Of a DNA stretch of 33,504 nucleotides, positions 9,015-16,481 are shown one piece after another. The stretch is from the NCBI GenBank assembly GCA_016781525.1, contig JADDQE010000171.1, positions 1 to 33,504 on the forward strand, read 5' to 3'. Made by a program: the position numbers and the translations under genes. Within the stretch, counting starts at the first letter, position 1. Each line of letters starts with the position of its first letter. Source of the stretch: a bacterium (lineage in GTDB: Bacteria > Chloroflexota > Chloroflexia > Chloroflexales > Kallotenuaceae). Below the pieces are notes generated by a model, which did no database searches, was not told the origin of the DNA, and worked only from the letters and a program-made list of their open reading frames with translations.

Positions 9015-9029
9015 GGTGAGGCTGTGCTG

Positions 9030-9386
9030 CTAGCGTGATACGGAAAGCATCTCACGGACGGCGGTCTCAAGCTGCGCGACAAAGAACGGCTTGGCGATGA
9101 ACTGGTCGACCTGGCCCGCACCGATAGCCTTGCGTACCTCCGTCGCGGCGTAGGCGCTGATCATAATGACCTGGCTGTTCCAGCGCTCCTTAAACTCGCG
9201 CGCCAGCTCAAGGCCACTCATACCGTCGAGCATGTAATCCGTAATTAAGAGCGCGCACGGATGATGGACCGCGTGCGCAAGAGCACTTTCGGCGTTGTCG
9301 ACGGTGATAATATCGTGTTCGAGCTGCAGGTCACGCAGCAAGCGCCGCAGCACAATCAAAATATATGGCGCGTCTTCGACGACCAT
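9030..9386 (-). CDS. stand-alone CheY-like response regulator
   Basis: A single receiver domain of about 118 residues, with no output domain. It shows the acidic pair (VVEDAP), the phosphoacceptor Asp in LLITDYMLDGMSG, the Thr/Ser switch near VIMISAYA and the conserved Lys in FIAKPF. It is thus probably a phosphorylatable CheY/Spo0F-type protein in a signalling relay. Start is uncertain: ATG 9386 has no ribosome binding site, while in frame 24 nt upstream a CTG (9410) follows GGAGG with a 5-nt spacer and would add LTKSIPAI-like residues that complete the first beta strand. It is the last gene after a pseudo-receiver gene and a membrane-protein gene, and converges on otsB with a 15-bp gap. Confidence 0.9.
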   Translation of the reverse strand: MVVEDAPYILIVLRRLLRDLQLEHDIITVDNAESALAHAVHHPCALLITDYMLDGMSGLELAREFKERWNSQVIMISAYAATEVRKAIGAGQVDQFIAKPFFVAQLETAVREMLSVSR

Positions 9387-9426
9387 AATCGCGGGAATTG
9401 ACTTCGTCAGAGCAGCCTCCAGCAGA

Positions 9427-9801
9427 CTAGGTATCAGGCTGGGCCGGTTTCGGAAAGAGCTGGCCCAAAAGCTCGGGGAGCTCGCTCGCGAACTTGCCGC
9501 GGGTCACAATCCGATCGCAGCCAGCTGCAAGTGCCGCCCGCGCAGCCTCGACATCGACATGGGGAGCAAACGCCAGCACAGGAATACGGACAGTCGCGGC
9601 ATCCGCTTTAAGCGTACGCACGACACTCTGCCAATCCGAGCGCACCTGGGTATCGATGATAATGCCGGTCGCTCCCGCTTGGGCCGCAGCGAGCAGATCC
9701 TGCGCATTCCTCACGTCGTGCGTGGCGTATCCTAGCGCACGCGCCGCGTCGGCGACCTTAACACCGAAGAAGAGATCCGGAATCAGCAGTAGCAAGCTCA
9801 T
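9427..9801 (-). CDS. degenerate receiver-like protein
   Basis: 124 residues with the layout of a receiver domain but poor conservation. Strand 1 is LLLLIPDLFFG, without the paired acids of CheY. An Asp sits where the phosphoacceptor belongs (GIIIDTQV). VLAFAPHVD replaces the switch strand, and RIVTRGKF stands where Lys-Pro is expected. It may be a phosphorylation-independent pseudo-receiver, but the family call rests on fold-like pattern only. ATG 9801 begins 2 nt after the stop of the membrane protein gene, so the two are coupled; an upstream GTG at 9831 lies within that gene. The true receiver gene follows 16-40 nt downstream. Confidence 0.7.
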   Translation of the reverse strand: MSLLLLIPDLFFGVKVADAARALGYATHDVRNAQDLLAAAQAGATGIIIDTQVRSDWQSVVRTLKADAATVRIPVLAFAPHVDVEAARAALAAGCDRIVTRGKFASELPELLGQLFPKPAQPDT

Positions 9802-9803
9802 AT

Positions 9804-10196
9804 CTATTTCTGTTGGCGGACGGGTGCCCAACGACTGCTGTACCCCGCAACGCCGGCCAAGCCCGTGGCAATGAACTGAAGCACTAACATATCCACAGTT
9901 ACCGTACTGCCGCCCATACTACCGAGCAGCAGGAGGACGATACCGACGCCCCCGACCATGAACCCGTGCAAGAACCGCTCTTCTTTGGCGATCAGGCCGG
10001 CGAGCCCGCCACCGACTACCGTCGCAAGCGCAAGCAGCACTCCGACCACCGCGCCGGCTGAACTGGCGAAAAACCGCCCATCGACAGCTTCGGGAGCCGC
10101 GCCCAGAGCGACTCCACCGATGATTAGTGTAAGAACTTGATCAAGCAAGCTCCCGGCCATGACCGCGAGCCAGCGAATTCGACTTTTACCTTGCAT
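9804..10196 (-). CDS. small four-helix membrane protein, function unknown
   Basis: 130 residues with four hydrophobic segments (about 9-32, 44-68, 75-95 and 100-118), Gly/Ala/Val-rich, with a basic N-terminus (MQGKSRIRW) and a basic C-terminus. I do not recognise a named family; it resembles the many short TIGR04086-like or GlsB-like four-helix proteins of Gram-positive and chloroflexal genomes. GGAG lies 7 nt before ATG 10196. It is followed by the pseudo-receiver gene after 2 nt, which suggests a common signalling or stress context. Confidence 0.7.
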   Translation of the reverse strand: MQGKSRIRWLAVMAGSLLDQVLTLIIGGVALGAAPEAVDGRFFASSAGAVVGVLLALATVVGGGLAGLIAKEERFLHGFMVGGVGIVLLLLGSMGGSTVTVDMLVLQFIATGLAGVAGYSSRWAPVRQQK

Positions 10197-10264
10197 TCAA
10201 AGGCTCCACCAGCATCGCACGGGCTCACCGACGACACAGGTTTGTGTGCACTCATTCTAGCATG

Positions 10265-10999
10265 TCAGGTAGCGTGCCATATATCCATCGTTCCGGTTAA
10301 TGTCCCGGCGATCAGGCCACCCAGGAGAGGTACTCCAGCTTCAGGCCGAATGTGCTCTCGATACCAGGCGTCGTGCTCGGCTTGTGTAGGAAAAACCGGA
10401 AAGTAGATCCCAGTTGGATAGTCACGCAGAAATAGGTCGCGTGGGATTGTCCGGTTACCGGGGTAGGACTCAGGAACACCATCGCCGTCATGATCGGCGT
10501 CGTTGGTATGCAAGCCAAACTCACCGCCGACGGCTGGATACTGCGCGTCGACAAAATAGTATTCCTCGCGCCTTTGGCCGCTGGCATCGGTATATGGATC
10601 ACTGTAGCCGACCAGCACAACCGAGTGTTGCCCGAACACTTCGAAGGGGCCCCACTTATTCGACCCGAGCTCGATCACGGTTGGGACCCGCCGGTCGACC
10701 AGATCGCGTAGTACCGCCTCGGCGTTCGTCTTACGCAACGAGCCAAAGTGTGTGCCAAAGCCCTGGCGCTTGATCAGCCAGCCCGTAATCGGCGAAGGCG
10801 AGCCTCCCAGCTGTCGCTGAAAGAAGAGCCCCGCCTGGCGGACAAACTCGTCTTTGTCAAAGCGCGGCCGTCCGACAAGCATATTAAGGGCATTTGCAGG
10901 AGCAGTACAGCCGCACTCGTTGATCCCCTGCGGCTGAATTGGCCAGCTCGCGGGATCGGCACTTGGAATCACGCTATGGACATACGGTGGAAATTGCAT
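10265..10999 (-). CDS. C39-like papain-fold cysteine peptidase domain protein
   Basis: 244 residues. The N-terminus has the C39 pattern of an oxyanion Gln followed by the catalytic Cys (PQGINECGCTAPANAL; Cys29 is the likely nucleophile). The His strand is GQHSVVLVGYSDP and the following Asp lies in YYFVDAQYP. Between them and the C-terminus is an Asp-rich DADHDGDGVPES stretch like a calcium-binding loop of the type-3 thrombospondin or EF-hand kind. There is no signal peptide and no ABC transporter domain, so this is not a bacteriocin exporter. It could be a cytosolic peptidase, a transglutaminase-like enzyme or a toxin-like effector. I start it at ATG 10999, preceded by GGAGG with 9 nt spacing; the open frame beyond that is non-coding. 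Confidence 0.75.
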   Translation of the reverse strand: MQFPPYVHSVIPSADPASWPIQPQGINECGCTAPANALNMLVGRPRFDKDEFVRQAGLFFQRQLGGSPSPITGWLIKRQGFGTHFGSLRKTNAEAVLRDLVDRRVPTVIELGSNKWGPFEVFGQHSVVLVGYSDPYTDASGQRREEYYFVDAQYPAVGGEFGLHTNDADHDGDGVPESYPGNRTIPRDLFLRDYPTGIYFPVFPTQAEHDAWYREHIRPEAGVPLLGGLIAGTLTGTMDIWHAT

Positions 11000-11072
11000 A
11001 CGGGTATTCCTCCACCAAACGTAGCTACAGGTCCTACCAAAGCTCGCACGCCGATGAGCCCACCAGCGTAGC

Positions 11073-11735
11073 TTAGGCTGTCGAGCTCCCCTCATTCTCA
11101 GGGAGGAGCAGCTCCGGCGCGTCGCCCGCATGGCGCTTCGTTTCGAGGTGCGCCGTGTCATTAAGCCGCACGACGCTCCACGTGGAGTTGTCCAGACGGA
11201 CAATTGTTAACGCGGTATTGCCAATGAACGGTATCTCCATCTCGACGCCTGCGAGCATCAGTATGTGCTTGAGCATCGCTCGAATCGTGCCACCATGGGT
11301 CACAAGCGCTAAGGTCTCAGCGGGATGATGCTCAGCCAGCTTTGTAAGTGCACCGCCAACCCGGGCCGCGAAAATCTCTCGGGGCTCGCCATCAGGAGGA
11401 TGCAACACCGTGTCAAACGCACCTGGATAACGAGCCACAATCTCGGCGCGTGTTAGGCCGCTCCACGCTCCCATGTTAATCTCGCGCAGCTCGGGTGCAG
11501 ACTGCAGCGGCATTTCCAACGCCGCTGCAACGATCCGCGCGGTCTCCATTGCCCGGCTGAGATCGCTGGCATAGATATGATCAAAGCGAATGTTCTCGGC
11601 GACGAGGCGCGCGGCTAGCGCCTCCGCTTGGCGGTAACCATCCGGCGAGAGTGGAACATCGGCGTGACCTTGCCACCGTCCGCTGCGGTTCCACTCCGTC
11701 TCGCCGTGGCGGATTAAATAGATCGTTGTCGTCAT
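11073..11735 (-). CDS. histidine phosphatase (phosphoglycerate-mutase-like)
   Basis: 220 residues in the histidine phosphatase superfamily. The phosphohistidine motif is LIRHGETEWN (His at residue 9-10) near the N-terminus. The second His is in ALVTHGGTIRAML, and SDLSRAMETA carries the conserved Ser-Arg. The sequence GRWQGHADVPLSPDGYRQAEALA is the usual CobC/GpmB-like block (shown in part: WQGHADVPLSPDG). Possible substrates include sugar phosphates, alpha-ribazole phosphate and phosphoserine; they cannot be chosen from sequence. ATG 11735 has no ribosome binding site but has a -10 box six bases upstream, see the promoter entry. An upstream TTG at 11756 is in frame but adds only a non-conserved tail. 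It lies 81 bp after mutY in the same direction. Confidence 0.9.
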   Translation of the reverse strand: MTTTIYLIRHGETEWNRSGRWQGHADVPLSPDGYRQAEALAARLVAENIRFDHIYASDLSRAMETARIVAAALEMPLQSAPELREINMGAWSGLTRAEIVARYPGAFDTVLHPPDGEPREIFAARVGGALTKLAEHHPAETLALVTHGGTIRAMLKHILMLAGVEMEIPFIGNTALTIVRLDNSTWSVVRLNDTAHLETKRHAGDAPELLLPENEGSSTA

Positions 11736-11741
11736 GGACGC

Positions 11742-11771
11742 ATTATGGCTGAACAACCTGGGATTCGTAAA
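11742..11771 (-). promoter_or_regulatory. promoter of the histidine phosphatase gene, probably leaderless
   Basis: On the minus strand TTTACG (11771-11766) and CATAAT (11747-11742) are separated by 18 bp. Only six bases lie between CATAAT and the ATG at 11735, so transcription would begin at or next to the start codon. No Shine-Dalgarno sequence is present. Confidence 0.5.
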
Positions 11772-11816
11772 GAGCGCGCCGTACGAACGATCGGTTGGTC
11801 GTGTTCGCGAGCAGTG

Positions 11817-12806
11817 CTACGGCAGCCGCGCTTGCTGGGTCTCACGGTCCAACACGACTAGCGCGTCGTTCGCAAGCCCTTCGAGCAGATTGAGCAGCCA
11901 TGGCAGCTCTGCGGCGGTCCAGCCCGCCTTAACGCGCGGGCCGAGCTCATCCAGCGTGAGCCAAGCCCCTGGCGGTAGCCGGCGCAACGCTTCCACGGCT
12001 CGACCGCGGAAGTAGCGCGGTGTGGCGGTGAACGACGCCTGGCGCTCGGCGACCTTGCGCATCACCTTTGGGGGTTGCGTGTAGATCGACCCTTCGCCGA
12101 AAACGGCGGCATCGGCCGCGCTCCAGGTGGCATATGCACGGCATTCTGAGCGAAGCGGGCAGAGCTGGCAGCGAGGTCGTGCGGCGGTACACACCAGCGC
12201 GCCAAGCTCCATAATTGCCTGATTCCAGCTCCAACCATTACCGGCCGGAACCGCTGCCTCGGCAAAGGCTAAAAGCGAGCGCTCGGATGCAGGCTCAGTC
12301 TCGGGCCCCACAAACAATCGCTGCAGCACGCGGCGAATATTTGTATCCATGAAGGCAACATCGCGCTCAAAGGCAAAGCAGGCAACGGCGCCCGCAGTGT
12401 ATGGCCCAATACCCGGCAGCTCACGTAACCTCTCGGGAGTGTCTGGAAAGCGGCCGCCGTGCTCGGAAAGCACCGCTTGGGCCGTCCGCTGCAGGTTAAG
12501 CGCGCGACGATTGTAGCCCAAGCCCGACCATGCGCGGATAACATCGCCGGGCGAGGCTGCTGCAAGTGTGGCCAGCGACGGAAACTGCGCCAAAAAAGCG
12601 GCGTACTTCGGCCTAACCCGATCGACCTGGGTCTGCTGCAGCATGATCTCAGAGACCAAGATGTGATAGGGGTCGCGCGTATGGCGCCACGGCAAGTCTC
12701 GACCCTGCTCTGCGAACCATGCGAGCAGCCGACGTTGAATCTCTATCAACCGCTGGGCGGGAAGCTGGACCCGTGGCTCTGAGGGCGGATTTGCAGCATT
12801 CATCAT
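11817..12806 (-). CDS. mutY: A/G-specific adenine glycosylase MutY
   Basis: 329 residues (328 from the second ATG, 12803). Removes adenine mispaired with 8-oxoguanine in base excision repair. The HhH-GPD domain starts with RDLPWRHTRDPYHILVSEIM (Glu of SEIMLQQTQV is the catalytic acid) and has LPGIGPYTAGAV as the helix-hairpin-helix and MDTNIRRVLQR with the catalytic Asp. The iron-sulfur loop C-x6-C-x2-C-x5-C is intact (CTAARPRCQLCPLRSEC), so it binds [4Fe-4S]. The C-terminal 110 residues do not look like the Nudix-like domain of E. coli MutY; RYFRGRAVEALRRLPPG resembles the short winged-helix-like tail of actinobacterial MutY. Start: tandem ATGATG with no ribosome binding site but a -10 box immediately upstream. 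Confidence 0.93.
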   Translation of the reverse strand: MMNAANPPSEPRVQLPAQRLIEIQRRLLAWFAEQGRDLPWRHTRDPYHILVSEIMLQQTQVDRVRPKYAAFLAQFPSLATLAAASPGDVIRAWSGLGYNRRALNLQRTAQAVLSEHGGRFPDTPERLRELPGIGPYTAGAVACFAFERDVAFMDTNIRRVLQRLFVGPETEPASERSLLAFAEAAVPAGNGWSWNQAIMELGALVCTAARPRCQLCPLRSECRAYATWSAADAAVFGEGSIYTQPPKVMRKVAERQASFTATPRYFRGRAVEALRRLPPGAWLTLDELGPRVKAGWTAAELPWLLNLLEGLANDALVVLDRETQQARLP

Positions 12807-12810
12807 GGAA

Positions 12811-12816
12811 ATTGTA
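12811..12816 (-). promoter_or_regulatory. -10 box directly before mutY
   Basis: TACAAT on the minus strand lies 4 bases before the first and 7 bases before the second ATG of mutY. A weak -35 (CGCACA, 12839-12834) is 17 bp further up. The transcript would start at the second ATG and have no leader. Confidence 0.45.
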
Positions 12817-12842
12817 CCATCGGGCCGCTCGCCTGTGCGAGT

Positions 12843-12862
12843 TTGCCACCTCGTGCTGGCAA
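12843..12862. repeat. short inverted repeat between mutY and chaB
   Basis: TTGCCA and TGGCAA (12843-12848 and 12857-12862) form a perfect 6-bp inverted repeat with 8 bp between, in the 97-bp divergent region. It could be a binding site or a weak hairpin in the chaB leader; nothing more can be said. Confidence 0.35.
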
Positions 12863-12903
12863 GCGTTCTGCTACATGGCCGAACCAAGCAAGGAGCGAGT
12901 GAT

Positions 12904-13119
12904 ATGCCCTACCCAACAATTGACGATCTCCCCGAGAGCGTGCGCGAGCATCTACCGCACCACGCCCTGGAGATCTATCGAGCAGCCTATAACAGCGCCT
13001 GGGAGCAATATGACCACGACGGGGAACGGGCGCACCGGGTGGCCTGGGCGGCAGTGAAGCACAAGTTCGAGAAGAACGAGCAGACAGGACAGTGGGAGCC
13101 GAAAGCGGACGAAGCATAG
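12904..13119 (+). CDS. chaB: ChaB family protein
   Basis: 71 residues, full length for the family (E. coli ChaB is 76). The opening MPYPTIDDLPESVREHLP, the helix EIYRAAYNSAWEQY and HRVAWAAVKHKFEKNE are the classical ChaB signature. ChaB was first described as a regulator of the Na+/Ca2+-H+ antiporter ChaA, but its role is poorly supported and most bacteria carry it alone, as here. AAGGAG lies 8 nt before ATG 12904; the longer open frame from 12805 runs through the mutY promoter region and is not used. It is divergent from mutY and convergent with the thiamine permease gene. Confidence 0.93.
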   Translation: MPYPTIDDLPESVREHLPHHALEIYRAAYNSAWEQYDHDGERAHRVAWAAVKHKFEKNEQTGQWEPKADEA

Positions 13120-13184
13120 AGACAGCCTCGATCGCCAGCGCTGCCTAAACACCGCTTCACGGCCGTGATGTACTCCACCTGGAG

Positions 13185-14885
13185 CTAAAACTCACCGATG
13201 TCGCCAATACGCAGCCGCTCGATCGCGACAAAGCCAATGGTCGTAACCAGCATCAGGAGCGTGGACACTGCCAGCGCTTGGCCATAGTTCTCAAGGCCCG
13301 GCTGGCCAAGAAACTGATAAATCACCAGCGGCATCGTCGGATAATCTGGCAGGTAGAGTACGAGCGTTGCTCCAAACTCACCCATCGAGACCGTGAACGC
13401 GAAGATCGCACCAACCAACACCGCGCGCGTCACAAGCGGAACATCGATCAGCCACAGCACACGCAGCGGGCTGGCTCCCTGAACCGCGGCGGCCTCGCGT
13501 AGTCGTGGATTGATGCCGCGGAGTACTGGCAGCATCGCACGGACCACAAACGGAAACGCGATCAATGTATGCGCGAATGGCACCAGAAACGGCGATGTCC
13601 GGAGGTTGAGCGGAGGCTCGTCGAGCGTGATCAAGTAGCCAAAGCCGAGCGTCACAGCGGACGTGCCGAGAGGCAAGATAAACAGCGGATTGAAGACAGT
13701 GCGAATCCAGCGCTGCCGCTGCGTCAACAGATACGCGGCAGGAACACCAATCACCAAGGCTAGGAATGTTGTGGCGGCGGCGAAGACCAGCGAGTTCCGC
13801 ACAGCGGTCAGCGGGGGCACAAAAAAATAGTTGTTGCGCCTGTTTTCGGCAAGCAAGTGGTAAAAGTGCAGCGACCAAGCGCCCTCCAGGGTAATCGAGC
13901 GATACGCCAGCGCCAGCAGCGGCAGCAGTAGCATACCCAGCACGCCCACGACTGCACCCACAAGCAAGCGCCTGCGCCAGCCCACGACCGGCCGCAATAG
14001 CGTAGCCTGTGGGCGTAAATCCAGCGGCAGCGCCACACGCTCTTGGAACCGGGTGTAGCCAATCGTCAGCACCAGCGTGGCGAGCACCTGCAGCAGTGAG
14101 AGCGCAGCGGCAACCGGCAAGTTGAAGAAGTTAATCGCCTGTCGGTAGATTTCGACCTCAAGGGTCGCGAAGCGCGGACCCCCTAGAATCAGCACCGTGC
14201 CAAACGCCGTAAAGGTGAAGAGGAAGATGAGCAACGCCGCGGCGCCAAGCGCCGGCATCAGCAGCGGCAGCGTCACTTCGCGCCAGACCCGCCAGCGGCT
14301 CGCGCCAAGTACAACCGCCGCCTCTTCAATCCGCGGGTCAAGGTTCGCCCAGAAGCCACCGACAATCCGCAGCACAACTGTGAGGTTATAAAAGACATGT
14401 GCGAGCAGGATAAAGGCCAGCGTGCCTTGAAGGTCGATCAGATAGGACTGTCCGAGGAGCGGTGCCAACACCGCGTTTACGACACCGTTTCGACCAAGCA
14501 GCGCCTGAAATGCTGCCGCCACCACCACTGTCGGCAATACGAATGGCACAGTCGCGAGTGCTCGCAGCAGCGTCTTGCCACGAAAGTCGTAGCGAGCAAA
14601 CACGAATGCACACGGCAGCCCAACGGCGATGGTCAGCGCCGTCGAGAGCAGCGCTTGCCACACGCTGAAGAGCAGCACATCGACGTAGTAGCGGTCGGCC
14701 ACCAGCGTGGCAAGCCCGGAGCGCGCCTTGCCCGCCTCTGCGAAGCTGTACACCAATATCACCAGGAGCGGGTAGAAGTACAGCACCGCTAGGAATGCGA
14801 GCGGCAGAGCAAAAAACAGCCAGCGAAGCGGTGGAACAATAACCGATGGAAGAGCAGAGCGATTAGCGAAGGTGCGCTGTTTCAT
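13185..14885 (-). CDS. thiP: thiamine ABC transporter permease ThiP (double-length)
   Basis: 566 residues with about 12 membrane segments arranged as two homologous permease halves. Each half has an EAA loop for contact with the ATPase: EEAAVVLGASRWRVWREVTL in the first and REAAAVQGASPLRVLWLIDV in the second. This duplicated form is usual for ThiP and for iron(III) permeases (FbpB). The TPP riboswitch and adjacent ThiB make thiamine, thiamine phosphates or a precursor the likely cargo. Its start region is unusual: three copies of the 7-mer ATGAAGG/ATGAAAC run into the start codon, so each ATG carries an AAGG before it; the one at 14885 opens the long frame. No ATPase gene (thiQ) follows, since the next gene, chaB, is convergent. 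Confidence 0.9.
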   Translation of the reverse strand: MKQRTFANRSALPSVIVPPLRWLFFALPLAFLAVLYFYPLLVILVYSFAEAGKARSGLATLVADRYYVDVLLFSVWQALLSTALTIAVGLPCAFVFARYDFRGKTLLRALATVPFVLPTVVVAAAFQALLGRNGVVNAVLAPLLGQSYLIDLQGTLAFILLAHVFYNLTVVLRIVGGFWANLDPRIEEAAVVLGASRWRVWREVTLPLLMPALGAAALLIFLFTFTAFGTVLILGGPRFATLEVEIYRQAINFFNLPVAAALSLLQVLATLVLTIGYTRFQERVALPLDLRPQATLLRPVVGWRRRLLVGAVVGVLGMLLLPLLALAYRSITLEGAWSLHFYHLLAENRRNNYFFVPPLTAVRNSLVFAAATTFLALVIGVPAAYLLTQRQRWIRTVFNPLFILPLGTSAVTLGFGYLITLDEPPLNLRTSPFLVPFAHTLIAFPFVVRAMLPVLRGINPRLREAAAVQGASPLRVLWLIDVPLVTRAVLVGAIFAFTVSMGEFGATLVLYLPDYPTMPLVIYQFLGQPGLENYGQALAVSTLLMLVTTIGFVAIERLRIGDIGEF

Positions 14886-14905
14886 CCTTCATCCTTCATC
14901 ATCCA
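14885..14905 (-). repeat. 7-bp tandem repeat over the thiP start
   Basis: The minus strand has ATG at 14902, 14899, 14892 and 14885, the last three spaced by exactly 7 bp with the unit ATGAAGG. The ATG at 14899 opens a five-codon frame that ends in a TGA overlapping the thiP ATG. This is a possible site of slippage or of translational coupling. Confidence 0.6.
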
Positions 14906-14940
14906 CCAGCTTCGCTGAGAGGGTGTTTCGAGCTGCGGCG

Positions 14941-16125
14941 TTACCGCAGCACGACGCGCGTCCACTCCTGGATCCAGGCGTCACGATTTTGGGCGATTAT
15001 CGCGGGATCAAGCGAGGCAGGCTGCTCTGGGATCGGAGCAAACTTCTGATAAACGTCGGGAATAGTGGCACTCGGGAGCACCGGATACACAACCATCTGT
15101 GGCATGATATCGTCCTGCACGCGCTTCGAGAGCATGTAGTCCATCCACTTTTGCGCAAGCTCCAGCCGCGGCGTGCCCTTGAGGATGCCCGCAAACTCGA
15201 TCTGTCGGAACGAGCCCTTGGGTGGAAGTATGTTCCCGGTCGGCGGCTCGGTCAGCTTCCCTTCAGAGAACGCGACCTCCGCCGCCGGCGAAGTAGCGTA
15301 GCTCACGACGATTGGCTGTGGGCCTTTACCCGACGAGCCGCTAAAGTTGGTGTAATAGCCTGTCTCCCAGCCGTCGACCACGACCACCTCATTCTGCCGC
15401 ATCTGCTGCCACCAGTCGAGCCACTTATCCTCGCCGAAGTAGTCGACGGTCGCAAGCATAAAGGCCAGGCCGGGCGACGACGAGGCCGGGTTGAGCACCA
15501 CCACCTTGCCCTTAAACTTTGGATCGGTCAGTTCCTCGAGCTTCAGCGTCTCCGGATTCATGCCCTGAAACAAGTCGCTGGCGCGATCATAGTTAAGGTT
15601 AACAAAGCCATAGTCGATTGGGATCAGCCGGTTCTGTGGGTCAAGCTTAAGCTCTGCTGGAATCGTATCGAGACCTGCAGGGGCGTAGGCCTCAAAGGCG
15701 TTGGCGTCAAGGGCTCGGCTCAAGAAGGTATTGTCCACGCCAAAGAACACATCCGCCAGCGGGTTTTCCTTCGTAAGCAAGGCTCGATTGAGCGCCGTGC
15801 CGGCATCGCCGGCCTTCAAAAACTGAAGCTTGACGTTGTTCGACTGCTCAAATTCTGCTACCACATCTGCGCTGAGGTTGAAGCTATCATGAGACATAAT
15901 CGTCAGAGTATTGGCCGCCTGCTCCCCGGTCACGGTCGCGCCCTCAGCCGGCGCTGACGCTTCCGTAGCCTCGGGAGACTGAGCAGCGGCGCTCGTCGAC
16001 GGGGCAGCGGACGTCGCGACGCCATCCGGCGCTGCCGCAGGAGCAGCTCCGGTCGAGGGCTCCCCAGCAGTGCCGCAGCTAGCCAGTACCATTACTAGCA
16101 TGAGACCAAGAATTCTGCGTAACAT
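14941..16125 (-). CDS. thiB: thiamine ABC transporter substrate-binding lipoprotein ThiB
   Basis: 394 residues. A lipoprotein signal ends in the lipobox LASC (Cys17). Residues 18 to about 70 are an Ala/Pro/Ser/Thr-rich tether. The mature type II binding protein starts with LTIMSHDSFNLSADVV, a ThiB/iron-binding-protein opening, followed by LLTKENPLADVFFGVDNTFL, PIDYGFVNLNYDR and VVLNPASSSPGLAFML, and by aromatic pocket candidates in DGWETGYYTNF. It would capture thiamine or its phosphates outside the membrane for ThiP. It is the first gene after the TPP riboswitch and its terminator. ATG 16125 lies at the beginning of the signal peptide; the longer frame to 16182 runs through the terminator hairpin and is not used. 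Confidence 0.92.
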   Translation of the reverse strand: MLRRILGLMLVMVLASCGTAGEPSTGAAPAAAPDGVATSAAPSTSAAAQSPEATEASAPAEGATVTGEQAANTLTIMSHDSFNLSADVVAEFEQSNNVKLQFLKAGDAGTALNRALLTKENPLADVFFGVDNTFLSRALDANAFEAYAPAGLDTIPAELKLDPQNRLIPIDYGFVNLNYDRASDLFQGMNPETLKLEELTDPKFKGKVVVLNPASSSPGLAFMLATVDYFGEDKWLDWWQQMRQNEVVVVDGWETGYYTNFSGSSGKGPQPIVVSYATSPAAEVAFSEGKLTEPPTGNILPPKGSFRQIEFAGILKGTPRLELAQKWMDYMLSKRVQDDIMPQMVVYPVLPSATIPDVYQKFAPIPEQPASLDPAIIAQNRDAWIQEWTRVVLR

Positions 16126-16148
16126 TTGAGCACCAATCCCTTTCCAAT

Positions 16149-16179
16149 AAAAAAACCGCTGCGTAAGAAAATGCAGCGG
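16149..16179 (-). terminator. intrinsic terminator, expression platform of the TPP riboswitch
   Basis: On the minus strand CCGCTGC and GCAGCGG pair (7 bp, 10-nt loop) and are followed by seven T residues. It lies between the TPP aptamer and thiB, so thiamine pyrophosphate binding would end transcription before the transporter genes. Confidence 0.85.
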
Positions 16180-16193
16180 CAAATATGCCTTGT

Positions 16194-16290
16194 GCTTCCC
16201 TACGCTGGCATAACCCAGGTCAGGTTCGGAGGGTCATTGGCATCTTCGGGCCAACCTCTCAGCCGGACTCTTCCGGCCCCCCTAGCGGAT
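16194..16290 (-). promoter_or_regulatory. TPP riboswitch (THI element)
   Basis: The minus strand carries the conserved THI-box elements in order: a GGGGGGCC start of the P1/P2 region, CTGAGAGG, ACCCTCCGAACCTGA, and the 3' block TTATGCCAGCGTAGGGAA. These bind thiamine pyrophosphate in the known structures. An intrinsic terminator follows 15 nt downstream, then thiB and thiP. So the arrangement is a transcriptional off switch for thiamine uptake. Confidence 0.95.
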
Positions 16291-16306
16291 ATTCACTTCG
16301 CCCAAG

Positions 16307-16336
16307 ATCGTACCATCAATGCCGTAACCCTGTCAA
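16307..16336 (-). promoter_or_regulatory. sigma-70 promoter of the TPP riboswitch transcript
   Basis: On the minus strand TTGACA (16336-16331) and TACGAT (16312-16307) are 18 bp apart. The predicted transcription start, near 16300, lies about 10 nt before the aptamer. Confidence 0.75.
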
Positions 16337-16440
16337 CGTCGATACATGCACAGACCAGAAGCACATTGAGCAAGGCAACCGGCACTTTGACAGTAGCTGC
16401 GGATAAGCTCGGTTCGACCAGTGGCCGCGCGAGGCCGGGC

Positions 16441-16469
16441 TTGCAGAGCCGCGCCCAACGTGGTATAGT
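16441..16469 (+). promoter_or_regulatory. promoter of tRNA-Arg
   Basis: TTGCAG (16441-16446) and TATAGT (16464-16469) are spaced by 17 bp, with the -10 box 12 bp before the tRNA. The -35 is weak (3 of 6), the -10 has 5 of 6. Confidence 0.6.
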
Positions 16470-16481
16470 GCACCACACCTT

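Noticed and set aside
13157-13168. Perfect 12-bp palindrome TCACGGCCGTGA between chaB and thiP
   Set aside because: Located between converging genes, too short, no T tract, no plausible regulator target.
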